Assembly (NCBI GenBank): GCA_016801845.1
Contig: CM028909.1
Span: forward strand, 18,945,313-19,009,312
DNA: 64,000 nt
Direction of reading: 5' to 3'
From: Polydactylus sextarius
Taxonomy: Eukaryota > Chordata > Actinopteri > Polynemidae
The notes under the pieces are model-generated. The model worked only from the letters and a program-made list of their open reading frames with translations. It had not been told where the DNA came from and did not search any database. Shown here piece by piece: positions 12,801 through 23,700 of the stretch; the stretch's first letter is position 1; each line of letters starts with the position of its first letter. The position numbers and the translations under genes were made by a program.

Positions 12801-15800
12801 AATTCATGTTATCAAAGCATCTCCTTTCCTTACAGACATTGGCCAGATGAATGTATCTAATGGACATAATCCAAAACAGCTTACTCAAGACAAACCCAAT
12901 ATTTCAAAACCCAGCACGCTGCATGGGCACCATCACAAGTTATAGGCTACAAATTTTCCTTGATTCTCTCAAAATTATAAGAAGAACCCTTTTTTGTTTG
13001 TTTGTTTGTTTATTTTTACTGCAGTTATTATTTATTGTGATGGTTACTTTCCAGGCAAACACAATGTGTGAGTTACACTCATGATGATGATGCAGTCCAT
13101 TAGAGCACACTAACCTCACCCAAAAACTAAAACCTTTTAGCAGAACTTCAACAATGACTATTTCTTAAATTTAATTTTTCCCACTTTTACACTCATTTAT
13201 CTGAACTTTTGTCTTTCCTCTATACCCATGGATTTTATTGGAAACAAAGTTAAACTTCAAAGCAACATGCCGCTGATATTTCCCACACCACTTATTCCCT
13301 TTAGAAATAGAAAGTTACACAACACATTAACCTCTTAACTTATCAATAAAAGGCCAAAAGTAGTTCTTGTATGTTCTGAAGTATTTACAAGTTTAACAAG
13401 CAGTGCCAAAGCTAGAGGTTCAAGACATAATTGGTTAAACATAAGCAAGACTGTGTTTAACTTGCAGTTAATACATGTGACTTGTAGCTATAAAGACCCA
13501 TTGTTTTAGTAGCACATCACAATGCATGCAAGAGACACGACAGACCTCAATGAGCCATTTTGCTAAGATGTGGTGAATTTACTGGTGACATGCCTTTAGG
13601 CTACAAAACCTATTTAAGCTAATACACAGTCTTGATGTTTCAGGTTGTCTAATGATAAACAATAAATGGCCTTATTTTAGTGGCCATACAATTCATATCT
13701 GACACTATAAAATTAAGACATAATAATTATAGCATATCTATCAGCAAATTGTTGTTGAGATTTTTTTTTTTCTTGCTCTCCAATTCCCAGGGGAATCATT
13801 AAAAATGCACCCTGTAGCTAATCTTACCTGGATTCATGTTTACCAGGGCAAGTAAAATGCTTTAGTAAAAGAAATGCGAAAGGGTAAGGTATCTTGTCAG
13901 GTGAATATGAGATATCCAAGATGGCTGCCCTCTTTCTCTCCCCCTGCACCACATCTGATTGCAGCCTGAAAGAGAGTAAAGGATCTAGTTACTGTATGTG
14001 TGCAATATCTTGAAAATACAGAAAAGTACTTTTTGTCACCTCTGTTTACTGTTGTACGTACTTATCATTCACATTCATTCATTCATTCATTCATTCATAT
14101 CATTTTACACCAGTGTTTCCCAACCTTTATTGAGCCACGGCAAATATTTCACGTTAGAAAAATCACACCAAACAAAAAATGTCACAAAAAGTATAATTCA
14201 TAAAGTACATTTTTAGTAATTAAGTAAAACTGGACAATTCTCACGGCACACCCGATGATCTCTCATGGCACACTGATGTGCCACAGCACAGTGGTTGGGA
14301 ATCACTGTTGTACACCATATGCAGTGTCAAGAACTAGAGAAATATTTCATTACAGTTGTCTCAATACAGCTTCCTGTGCTCAACGACTAGAGGTCTAATG
14401 TGTCACAGCAGAAATGAAATCCCACCTTTGATTGTGATTAACTTGAATGTGGTTTCAAAGCCCATGAAACGATCAAAAATTTGTGGGGCACAGTTTGTTC
14501 AGTGACTTTGGAAAACATATTGTCATAATTTACACAGAGGTTTCAACAAACTGATAATTCTTTCTAACCATCTCTTGTGCCATAATAATAAAGGTCAATA
14601 ATAATCAATAAGTTGGAAAGTTTTACAGAGGCAACACATTTTAAACTAATGTTTGGCAGATATTTAGCATAGTTAGAAGAACTAGTAGGTAGTAGGTATT
14701 TGATTGACTAAACATACATTATGAAAGACACAATTTATTTCACTAAAAATTCTCTCTTCAGATTTCTTGGAAGCTCAACTCTTCACTGGGACATAAGGTC
14801 ATGCAAAACAGGATAACAGGGCTGCAGTCACTATTACATTCATCAGCTAACTGGTATTTGCTCTTATAACTCTGTTGTGTCCCCCTACAGGCAGAGGAGG
14901 AGGCAGCACGCTTGGCATCAATGCCAGCCTGGAGGAGAGACATGATGAAGAAGAAAATGGACGAAGAGAGGTGAGTAACGAAGCTGTGTTTTGACACCTG
15001 ATTTTATTGTCATATTACCACATGGTATCATTGTCAGGCATTTATTATATCCTAATCATATAGGGGAAGATCGTGATCGTTTGTTCTCTCTTTTTTTGAT
15101 GGTAACTCAAAGGTTGAGAAAGTTTGAGAAGTTTATGAAAATCTGAAGTGAACCTAATGTGTCTAGAGGTGCATATTTTTTAAGATGGCACATTATCTTG
15201 GTGAAATTAGAGGTTTTCCACTGTCTTGATTTACAAGATTTTATAGCTAGTGTTAAGATAGAAACTTTGACTAAGAACCATGAAAACATACCATCATAAT
15301 TCATTATCTGTTCCATAGAGAAAAGGACACAGAGGAATGTGTATGTTGCTGGATCAGGTGTTTTACAATTATTGAAGTGTTCAGTGTTGATTTTCTTCCA
15401 TTAACAAATGATGTGATTTCACACTCCCAAGCGGCAAATCTGCGCAACACTGTTCTGATCCATTTTATTTTTAGTGTACTTATACATTGTTTGTTGAAGG
15501 GTTAATGCACTTCTCCTGTTAGTAATTTGTTCACTTTAAAATAAGCTGCTGATAACAGTTCAGTTACAAACCTCTAGAATATTCTGCAGCGCAGTTGTCG
15601 TCTGTCTTTACTGTTTTGTATCGAATATTTTTTGGATTCATTTTTTTTAGCCATAATAATTGTTCTATCGATTCTACATAGTTTAACTTGTAGAAAAACT
15701 GTCGTTTTGTTGTGTAAGATATTTACACCTTTTCTTCTGCTTATTTTCTCCTGATGTGACAGGGAACAAAAAAGGTAAGAAAATATTTATTACATGCAGT

Positions 15801-16942
15801 AATGTTTACATGTGACAGAACTTCTTGAAAAATGCCTGAAATTGGACATTTGAGTAAAGAAGTAAAGAATATATCAAGTAAAAAATATTAATCTGAGGTA
15901 AAGTGTGCCACCTAGTGGTCACGTCTTTCTTTCACCATTGACTAACACACCAACGAGTGAAGTGGACATGTTATGCTACGCTTTAGTGCTCAACAATTAA
16001 ACATAAAAAGATAACACGCAGAATTTGATTTAGCTGTTCGCTTGAGGCTAGGCTAGCATTAGCTCAGTTTGGTCTCAGTTTGGTTTGGCCATAAGTCAGT
16101 CACCTACACTCATCTTGTCATTTTAAGCATTAAAATACCAGAGAGAAGATCACATTCAGGAGTAGATAATGACACATACGCATATTAATGTTATCTAATA
16201 TACAGAAAGAAACTGTACATTCGCCAAAAAATCCTTTAATTGCTTCTTATAGGTTCAGAAAAGTTGTCAGGTGTCTCACTGTTGCTTCAACACAGGTGTT
16301 TCTCTGGTTTTCAAAATTATTCCCACGTGGTCTGAGCAACCAATCACATGACTTTATTAGAGAGTGACGTAATATTACGCTTTTTCTTTACCTGGTGTTC
16401 ATAGTCAACATTACTGATTGTTTTACTTGTTCTTTACCTGGTTAAGTATAAAGCCATGTATAAAAATAAATGGTTGGCTTTCTTTAGGTGAACTATACTG
16501 ATAAATGTTTTTCAAAATTTTGTAGATAGTTTTGTAGAGATGTTTGTAGAAAACATCCTCAGAAAAGAGTGAGAGTATTTGCATGATATTTTTATTTTAC
16601 AAATTACATAACCGAATGTTGAGGCACATTTTGTCCAGACTTTTTCTAGCTTGGATTTTACAGTAACCTTGGACAAAAATGACTGCAAGATGATGAAAAA
16701 AACATATACATCTAAATTTGGATAAAGAAAACTTTTACGGACGAAGTTTTGTTACGATAGTAATTTTTGAATCTTTCTTCACGGATGCATCTAGAAAAGC
16801 GGAGGAACAAGCCAAACAGGCCAAGGAGATGGAGGAGAAGACGGAGTTGGAGCGACTGCGGACCTTGGGTTATGACGAGACCAAGCTGGCTCCTTGGCAG
16901 CGGCAGATTATCTTGAAGAAAGGAGATATAGCCAAACAGTGA
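892..16942 (+). CDS. espn: Espin, 3' part of gene (classical actin-bundling isoform)
   Basis: Espin bundles actin filaments in hair-cell stereocilia and other microvillus-type protrusions. Coding exons seen: 892-1123 (polyproline region), 5368-5513 (WH2 actin-monomer motif, LLAEIKAGKSLKP), 6438-6869 (proline-rich region, then start of the actin-bundling module with PTHDEQGKAIPEWKRQ), 14891-14970 (LASMPAWRRDMMKKK), a 12-nt microexon 15763-15774, and 16795-16942 (GYDETKLAPWQRQIILKKG, stop TGA 16940-16942). Phases agree at every junction and give 349 residues. The N-terminal ankyrin-repeat exons must lie upstream of base 1. The 3' UTR runs to a poly(A) signal at 19063. The end matches the conserved espin C-terminus, which separates it from espin-like proteins. 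An alternative long 3' exon (8872-11048) is skipped in this isoform. Exon borders are inferred from sequence only; identity is secure. Confidence 0.93.
2730..3240. repeat. Diverged tandem duplication, unit about 283 bp
   Basis: Unit 1 starts at about 2730 (GTTCACTAATGGCATGA) and unit 2 at about 3013 (GTTCTCTAATGATATGA). Both then carry AATAAAC plus a GTTAG word (2771 and 3054), AAAATGCTGCTGCA (2879 and 3148), and CTATTGT near the end. The offset falls from 283 to about 269 because of small indels. The duplication ends about 240 bases before the candidate internal espin promoter. No coding function is claimed; the similar short reading frames are by-products of the repeat. Confidence 0.75.
3461..3510 (+). 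promoter_or_regulatory. Candidate internal espin promoter (E-box and TATA box)
   Basis: CACGTG at 3461-3466 is followed by GATATAAG with the TATA core at 3479-3484. A start of transcription near 3508-3512 would leave a 5' leader of about 68 nt before the ATG at 3578. The promoter role is inferred from position and phase-compatible splicing only. Confidence 0.4.
3578..3587 (+). CDS. espn: Candidate alternative first exon of a short espin isoform
   Basis: A 10-nt coding stub ATG GGT GAA G is followed directly by a GTAGGC donor at 3588. Spliced to the WH2 exon at 5368 it stays in frame and would give M-G-E-G-T-K-S-F-N-M-M-S-P, that is, a short espin lacking ankyrin and polyproline parts. The ATG has A at -3 and G at +4. 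A TATAAG box lies at 3479-3484, about 95 bases upstream, and a CACGTG E-box at 3461-3466. Short espins made from internal promoters are known in mammals; this exon is my prediction. Confidence 0.45.
4163..4240. repeat. GA-rich microsatellite
   Basis: Imperfect (GA)n/(GAGA) tract inside the espin intron between 1123 and 5368. It makes long but meaningless open frames on both strands. Confidence 0.9.
6480..6545 (+). repeat. In-frame 12-bp minisatellite coding PAEP repeats in espin
   Basis: About five copies of a 12-bp unit (CCAGCTGAGCCA and variants) encode alternating Pro-Ala-Glu-Pro in the second proline-rich region of espin. The unit is a multiple of three, so copy number can change without breaking the frame. 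Confidence 0.85.
8279..8343. repeat. Perfect 13-bp inverted repeat with hairpin potential
   Basis: ATCACTGTTGGGT at 8279-8291 pairs with ACCCAACAGTGAT at 8331-8343. Further pairing near the loop (AGTG with CACT) gives a hairpin of about 65 nt in an espin intron, about 530 bases before the long terminal exon. Confidence 0.6.
8872..11048 (+). CDS. espn: Alternative long terminal exon of espin, ESPNL-like C-terminus, with one frame break
   Basis: The exon opens after a TTTAG acceptor at 8867-8871, in phase 0 with the donor at 6869/6870. It encodes about 725 residues with its own stop (TAA 11046-11048) and poly(A) signal (11313). The N-terminal part reads HNAILGPFGELMTEDDLNRI and continues into a coiled coil (LQVMHKVSEVEKELEKLERE). 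The middle holds a conserved helical block around residues VFLFLEHWRKY to MLGYFQLLEMNM. The last residues, YIDRSFAFWKEKEAELFDI, look like the end of espin-like (ESPNL) proteins. The frame changes from frame 1 to frame 3 near 10498-10507, in a C-rich run after a polyproline stretch. Both sides remain open and protein-like, so a missing base in the assembly or a recent indel is likely. Use of this exon as an alternative 3' end is inferred from phase, stop and poly(A) signal. Confidence 0.78.
11313..11318 (+). terminator. Poly(A) signal AATAAA for the long espin isoform
   Basis: AATAAA lies 265 bases after the stop codon of the long exon. A second AATAAA follows near 11615. Their presence supports a genuine alternative 3' end within the gene. 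Confidence 0.6.
12309..12400. repeat. Imperfect inverted repeat with nested hairpin
   Basis: TCAAGATT (12309-12316) and GTAACC (12324-12329) are matched in reverse complement by GGTTAC (12383-12388) and AATCTTGA (12393-12400). An inner TGGCTC/GAGCCA pair sits at 12361-12376. It may be a small foldback or MITE remnant in the espin intron 11049-14890. Confidence 0.5.
14111..14307. mobile_element. hAT-type MITE, 197 bp
   Basis: The terminal inverted repeats are CAGTGTTTCCCAACC at the left and GGTTGGGAATCACTG at the right (one mismatch when folded). Flanking 8-bp copies TTTTACAC (14103-14110) and TTGTACAC (14308-14315) look like a target-site duplication with one change; 8 bp is characteristic of hAT elements. 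The interior contains GAGCCACGGCA and CACGGCACAC words common in hAT MITEs. There is no coding capacity. It lies in an espin intron. Confidence 0.85.
15763..15774 (+). CDS. espn: 12-nt espin microexon
   Basis: The bases GGAACAAAAAAG sit between TGACAG and GTAAGA. They are needed to join the exon ending AGAG (14970) to the exon starting AAAAGCGG (16795). With the microexon the protein reads DEEREQKRKAEEQ, matching the conserved EREQKRK stretch of espins; skipping it removes four residues but keeps frame. Confidence 0.85.
15904..15918 (-). promoter_or_regulatory. CTCF-like motif
   Basis: On the minus strand this reads CCACTAGGTGGCACA, close to the vertebrate CTCF core. Motif match only. Confidence 0.35.
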
Positions 16943-19062
16943 ACTGGGTCACCTCATCTTTCCACTGCCCTGCAGCATCCCCACCCTCACATACTCAACC
17001 CCACGGCCTTCACTGAATGCCTCCCCTTTCCTGATACTCCACTCTGCACTGTACACTGGACATGGGGGAGAGCTCACTCTGCGGCCTCCAGAAACACAAG
17101 ACCATGACCATGCTGTGACCCATGACTGGCTGCTGTCCACAGAGGCTCAGCTTGGCTGAAACACAACAGCATGGCCCTCCACCTCCTTTTGACTGTCTTA
17201 TGGATTATGTCTTGGCACTGATTCTCCTGTTTAAGACATCTGTTATAAGTGCATCTGTCCTGAACTAATCTCAGATAATCTTTAGTTTCTTTCTATTATC
17301 TTTCCTGCGAATCAATAGAAGCTATTTTACAGTAGAGGATGTAAGAGGCTTGTGATAGTTGCTTGGGTTACTTGTGAGCATTTTTGCCATGAAGGAAATG
17401 CCTGTTATTACCTTTATATTTTAATTTGTCCCCCTCACCATTAAATAATGAATGGAAAAGTAGCTCAAGTTTTGTCATTTAAACATGGAATGGATGTACT
17501 CAGCAAAGGCTTATTATGCCGTGAAGCAGCTAATGCATTCTGTTTGTAGACAGTATCACATCTTCATCAGGTTATTTACTTAGTCATGAGATTTTTGTAC
17601 CAAACGCAATAGAAGCACTTTCTTAATTGCTTCATTTTACCGCCAGAATTGTAATCCTAACACTGCTCAAACTGTTTCTTTAGATAGGCTTGGTGTCCCT
17701 TCTCTGTAGATTTCAAATAATATCTATACTATTTTAAATAATATAAAGATTATGTATCTGTGCAATTCAAATTTTATTCATTTTCACTGGAAAAAAAAAG
17801 CTGCAATGTTCCAGTTTCATTTTTCTATATGGTACCTAAATGTTAAGCTATTGTGATGAATGTGAAATGTTGTGTGCATGTGTTGCATAATGTGTATCAA
17901 GCATGCTGTGATGTATTATTGAGCACATTTGAACCCAGGGCCCCGAATTTTCAGAGAAAAAAAAAAAAGACACACAATGTGAGTACAATCCTGCTTTTTT
18001 TCTACTTGAACATGGCCTTTAAAAAAAAAAAAAACAAAACAAAAAAACACCAGACATCTTTGTTAACACACTAAATACTGCAAAAGTAGAGAAAAGACGT
18101 CATGTTGTCCCTATGTGCTTTTGCAACCTTTGACCCACTTACCTGGACGATGAATCTTTAATGAGCAGATCTACTTACAGGGCACATTCTCTGTCTGCCA
18201 GAGACAGCCATAACATCAAGATGGTGCTGTTCCTTAGGTAATATCATCAGTGTTTAGCGTCAGTCCAGTTTTATTTCCCGACCCGATGTCTTTGGTCAAT
18301 CATGTGATTGCAAAAGTTATATACTCATACTGAAAACATTTCTGGAAAACCATTATGAATGTCAAACGTAAAATATATGCCAAGTTGATTATTATACAGA
18401 TAATTTTGTTCATAATTTGTCTGGTCTAAATAATTTCTTCCTGTTCCAGGTGTTCAAGAATCCCTGAGGTTCACACATTTTTGGGGGGCATTGGTTCATT
18501 GACTTGAGGTTAAATATGGAAATGTGAGAAACCAGAGCAGGAAGCGTGATGGAAGCGTGAGGATGTGCAGATTTTAAATGTTAATAAAGTATGAAACTGT
18601 TGACCGATATTTAATTGTAGCTGAAACTTGCAACCATGCTGGATATACCGTTCTTAATATGACACATTGGTATTCCCACATGATGGAGAATATTATCTAT
18701 GTTTACTACAATTATGTCTGATGTACATTTTTACAAATGTAGAGTATCGAGCATACACACATCATCATAAAAGAGATGATCTTAGAAGAGGAATAATTTG
18801 GAAATATTCCAATTCAATGTCATCAGATGCCATATGCTGTTGAAATTGAAAGTGATATAAATGTCATTGCCATTTGATTTTCTATATTTGAATCTATCTA
18901 TACATATATAAATATATATAAACTCTGTATATAGTGACCCTCTCAGATGTTTGTCATTTCATTGTTTCCATATTGTATTGTTTCACATGTCTCAGCCTTG
19001 CTTCGATAGAATGTTGGCTACATCTTGTATAATATTATTTTCAGACTGTTAAAAATGAAGAA

Positions 19063-19068
19063 AATAAA
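19063..19068 (+). terminator. Poly(A) signal of espin
   Basis: AATAAA lies 2.1 kb after the espin stop, in the AT-rich 3' UTR (16943 to about 19085). It is the last good signal before the intergenic stretch. Confidence 0.65.
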
Positions 19069-19089
19069 TCTCTAATCACCTATGTTCAG

Positions 19090-19840
19090 AATGTTCTTGT
19101 GTTGTCTGCAAAGGAACCACAGAGTAACACAGCCCTCAAATAAATAATTCCTGAAGATTAAACCCATGTTTGTGCTGTTGTATTGGACTGAGTTATAGAG
19201 AGAAAACAGATGTGTGGATCCAGTCATCAGAAACATACTCTATAAGACAATGTACATCACAGCTTGAACAAAGAGGAAAAGGAATTAAATATTAGTGAGA
19301 TTTAAATAAATACAGTAAATATTACAAACCACTGAAAAAGAAGCAATGATCAATGAATAAACCATCAATAACAAACACATATTATGATGATTATTAGTAG
19401 TACTGGTAGTAGTAGTAGCAGCAGTAGTAATTGTAGTAGTATGTACCCTCAGAGTAAGACTAACGTGTTGACTCCTGTTGACCAACAGATGGCGACAAAG
19501 AGCTCCTGTCAGTGAGGTGGATCTGAGGTCCAAAACTATGAAGAAAGAAACAATAACAAAAATCGATAAAAGATTTTTATAAGTATAAGAAGTCAAAAAT
19601 AGAACAATTTACATAATTTCTTTGTGTAGTTTCATATCTGTCAAACTATATTTCTATACTTTAAATGCATTTGATTAAAAGTTTCATCAGAACAGGTTGG
19701 ACTTGAAATTAATCCACTATCACTGCAACAGCTATTAAGGACAGATAGCGAGGATCTTTTTTCTGGAGGGTTTTCTTCTATAGTTTCAAACCTTTGACCT
19801 CTCTCATCTAACTCGTCGCTGCGTTTTATGATTGATTGAC
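19090..19840. other. Intergenic region between espn and arhgef16
   Basis: No gene was seen. It holds a short GTA/GCA trinucleotide-rich stretch (19397-19440) and a CTCF-like motif (19482-19496). Confidence 0.6.
19482..19496 (+). promoter_or_regulatory. CTCF-like motif
   Basis: CCAACAGATGGCGAC resembles the CTCF core, in + orientation, between espn and the arhgef16 promoter. Motif match only. Confidence 0.3.
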
Positions 19841-19844
19841 GCTC

Positions 19845-20065
19845 ACCTGTGGTGACGTAAGCAGGACGACTTAATGGGCGCCTGCAAACAGAGGAGGAAG
19901 TGAGTGAGAAAGAGAAGAAATATGTGACAGTGGAGCGAAGGACTTCCAGCTGCTACTTTAACTCCAACACTTCTCCACCGGACTACACCGGGACAGCGGC
20001 TCTCTGAGACACCAGACAGCATCTCTGTTATCATTCCTGTGTGTTTGTAAGCTCACCTCGCACAG
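19845..20065 (+). promoter_or_regulatory. arhgef16 promoter and non-coding first exon (approximate)
   Basis: A CRE-like TGACGTAA occurs at 19853-19860. The segment that follows ends in CACAG followed by GTAAGAC at 20066, a good donor. The next acceptor (CTTCAG) at 20735 opens the coding exon, so this is most simply the untranslated first exon. The transcription start is not visible. Confidence 0.5.
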
Positions 20066-20799
20066 GTAAGACAGCTGTTTTACAGTCTCGGTGTTCGTTG
20101 AACTGCGTGTCACCTCGCTGTTATAATCTACGGGAATGTGTGGCCGACATTTTTTCACCCACCCTAATCCGTTTTACTGGCTGGGAACTGAACAGCGACA
20201 ACGACTGAACAAGAAGAAACAAAAACAAAGAAAGAAATGACTAACTCCATGTTGTGTTATGACAGTAAGGTATATATTTTAAAGCGAATGTCTTGCTATC
20301 TGTCAAGAAAGTCATTTTAAGACTTTCACTGTGTCTTGTGTCTTGGTTTATACTCACATAATAACATTACAGTGTGTGTCTGCAGTTGAACATATATGCT
20401 CTTTACACAGGGCAGGGCAGTGATCAGAAATAAATAGTGTCTGGGCTGCACAGATTTGTTGAAGCAGGTCTTGTGTGTGGGCAAGTGCAGTGTGTGGATT
20501 GAGTGGTGAGTCACAGTTTGAGACTCTTGATGAGTTGTGGACTGACAGAAGTGACTGCTCTGTCCTGAATGTGTGTGTGGAACTGGATCATGGGTTAGAC
20601 TCCTTATTTAATGGGAAAACATCTGGGAGCCCCACTGTAGGTCACTGATGCTATTTCAGTTTTTCTTGACTCAGTTTAGAGCATGAGTATATATGTTTTT
20701 TTTTATATATGTTTTTTTTTGTCCATCCCCTTCAGACTTCAATGTTGTAGGTGCTGCTGTGCTCAGTAGACCGGTCCCAGGTCACGGCAGGAGGACACC

Positions 20800-23700
20800 A
20801 TGTCCCACAGTCAGTCAGAAAGCTGCATGGGTGACCATGCCCCTCTAGTTCAGGAGAAAGTCTTCTCCACAGTGCTACATATATCTGAGCCAGGTGATGA
20901 ATGCTGTCAAGCACAAGAAGCACCAGACCCCAAATCTGAAACACCCACACCTCAGGAAGATGAAGTAGACAGGCTTGTGGAGCCTCAGCAGGTGGTCTTG
21001 AGCACACAGAGTCCTGCAGCTCTGAAGGTTGGTACTCAACAGCTCATCCCCAAAAATTTAGCCTCAGCGAGCAGGTCTAAAACTCGCCACCACACCACCG
21101 TGGTGACGTTCCCAGTGGGACTGGAGCTCTCCAACAATGGGAACCGAACCCGACACTCAGCCCAGGGGTCTGATGTTTCCTGGGAAGATTATGACAGTGA
21201 TGGTGATGGTTTTGCTTTGAGGAGGAACCGCAGGAACAAGTCATACAGAGCAGCTGTGACCAGCCTGGATATTGAAGCCATGGCAGCAGGACGAGGGTCT
21301 GAAGCCATGTTGAAACCTGTCAAAGAGGAGAGAGCACCGAGTCCTGGTCCAGCCCGTAGCCCTGGACGCAAGGTGAATATGCTGAGGGTCGAAAGCTCAA
21401 AGGGCAGTTTTTTTACCATAACTATTTACCAGAAACAGATAGTTAATTAAATTGAATTTAATTGTCCATTTGCTAATTAAACTCTAAATTATACATAAAT
21501 TACACTGTAAAATGATTCCATAACATTTATCTTTTAGCCTGAATATTTCATGATGAAGAACTATCAGTAGTAGAAGTGGTTTTTCAGGGTGCTGCAGAAG
21601 TCTTTAATCTTTCGTTAAGTCAGTTTGGTTAAAAAAGAAAAAAATCAGTGTTCATTCATTTCACTGCTAGGACAGTCTTCAGATGAAAATAGAGCCCAGC
21701 TGATACAGTTTTTCTGTTCTAATAGTCTCATAGGTCACTGTCGGCATAGCTAATAGGGTTGGCTGTGACTTCTGTCACACTCTCCTTTAGTCACTGGGTT
21801 GGTTGTAACCGTTTCCTATCCTCCAGACCAACACTAGTGTTGCGTAAGACCTCATAAGGTTTTTAAATGCCCTTTAAATGATCGAAAGAAAGAGTCAGTG
21901 CTAAAGAGAAAATGAGATGTTGGGAGCAAAAAGAGATCAGAAAAAAACAGTATTATTGATGCAGAACTTTTCCACAGTTATTAACTCAGACTACACTGCT
22001 GTCTCCCGTTTAGCGAACCCTGGGGAGAAAGAGGAACCAAAAGCAACGTGGATCCTTCAAAGACGGTATATTCTCCGATGTGTCACTTTGCCCACTTCTC
22101 TAAATTTGGCAACATGACTACAAAAACCCACCTTTTGTAAATTGCAGTGCAATTGCATGCTGAAGAATTTCTTCAAAGTGAAAATGTTTACCTGCTAGCT
22201 AGATTTGATTTTGTGGATTACACCATGTCATAGCTGGAAACAGATCCCTTAAGGCTACCAGGAGAGGACAAAACAGGAAATCTTTCACTCTGAATGCTGC
22301 CAGCATGCTGAGTGTGTGCAGAGTCCACAAGGTGGATACTTTGCCTGTATCTTCAGGCACTACACCTCCATTCTGAGAGCAGTTTTTCAGATACAATCAA
22401 GTGAATTGAAGTGTTTATTGAAGAGATGTCTCCTTTTATTGAGCAAAAACTGATGCCTCCAACTCATTATGAGTTTTGTTCCACACAAATAAAATCTCAC
22501 CTCCCAGATTCGGACTGGTTTATTTTTACACACGCGCTGAAATGGTGCGTAAGTGATACTTGTTGGTGTGATCCTCAGCTACACCACGCCTCTACCAGGA
22601 GATACGTGAGCGAGGTCTACACTCCACCAACCAAGATGAGCTGCTGGATGACTTTGTGGTGGTGGAGCCTCCTGTGGAGGATCAGGGCATCGTGGTGAAG
22701 AGCTACAGGCCTGCACAGCTCACCTGGAGCCAGCTACCACAGGTAAACCTATGAAACGAATTGGCATAGAGTGTAAGGCAAAATGAAATCAGGTGCAGCT
22801 TAGATGTTCTGGGGTTGACAAAGGTTAGAGTCTTACAGTCTTACCCAATTCAGCTCTACATGTCAGAACATACACCAAGTCTGTCTAAAGGGCTGGAGAC
22901 ATTGACATTTTTAAGATTTGCATTATTTTCAAATCAGACCGCATAACAATCATATCAGATCTTACCATTGATTTATGTTTGTATCTCTTGAAAAGGTGAA
23001 GGACACAGGTATCCTAACACTGATCTCAGCTCAGGAGAGAAAAAGACAAGAGGTATGTACATGTGAATACGTCACAAGGAACCTACAACTACAGAAATAT
23101 GAACAAAACACAATGGCTTTTTTTCCCTACATTTATCATTTTAGATCAGCATCAAACCACCACGGAAAGACACAACGTCACAATGTTGCAGTCCAATGAT
23201 AAGACATGTTGAACTTTGAGTTAGGTTCATTAACATGTTCATGACATGTCAAAAAAGACGCATGCATTTGTCAAATTTATTACGATAAATATTGTTTTAA
23301 GTGTAATAAACAAAATCTGTAGGTGTAGTCATACACAGTTTTTATTATTGGGTTCACCACAGATTTAGTGTAAGATTAGCATAAAATCAGAGGACAGATT
23401 AAGTGTTCAAACTTTATGTACCAGAGGCTGTGATTCCTGCAGAGATGTTGTCTGTCAAAAACACCTGATAACATTATTCATCAGACTCCCTGCTGCTTAG
23501 ATTGCTTTTTAAAAAAGGCAGTTGTATGTTGTGTCAATACCAAAGGTCCTGTGTGCACTTCAGTCCCTGAAGACACACCCTGCCAGTGTAATTACTCTCA
23601 GGCTATTTCCTGACCAGGTGCTGCTTTTGTACCTTTAGTAGTGGCCTTATATCTGTAGGTTAAGCAACGTGCTCCACATCTGTAGCTTTACACTTGCTTT

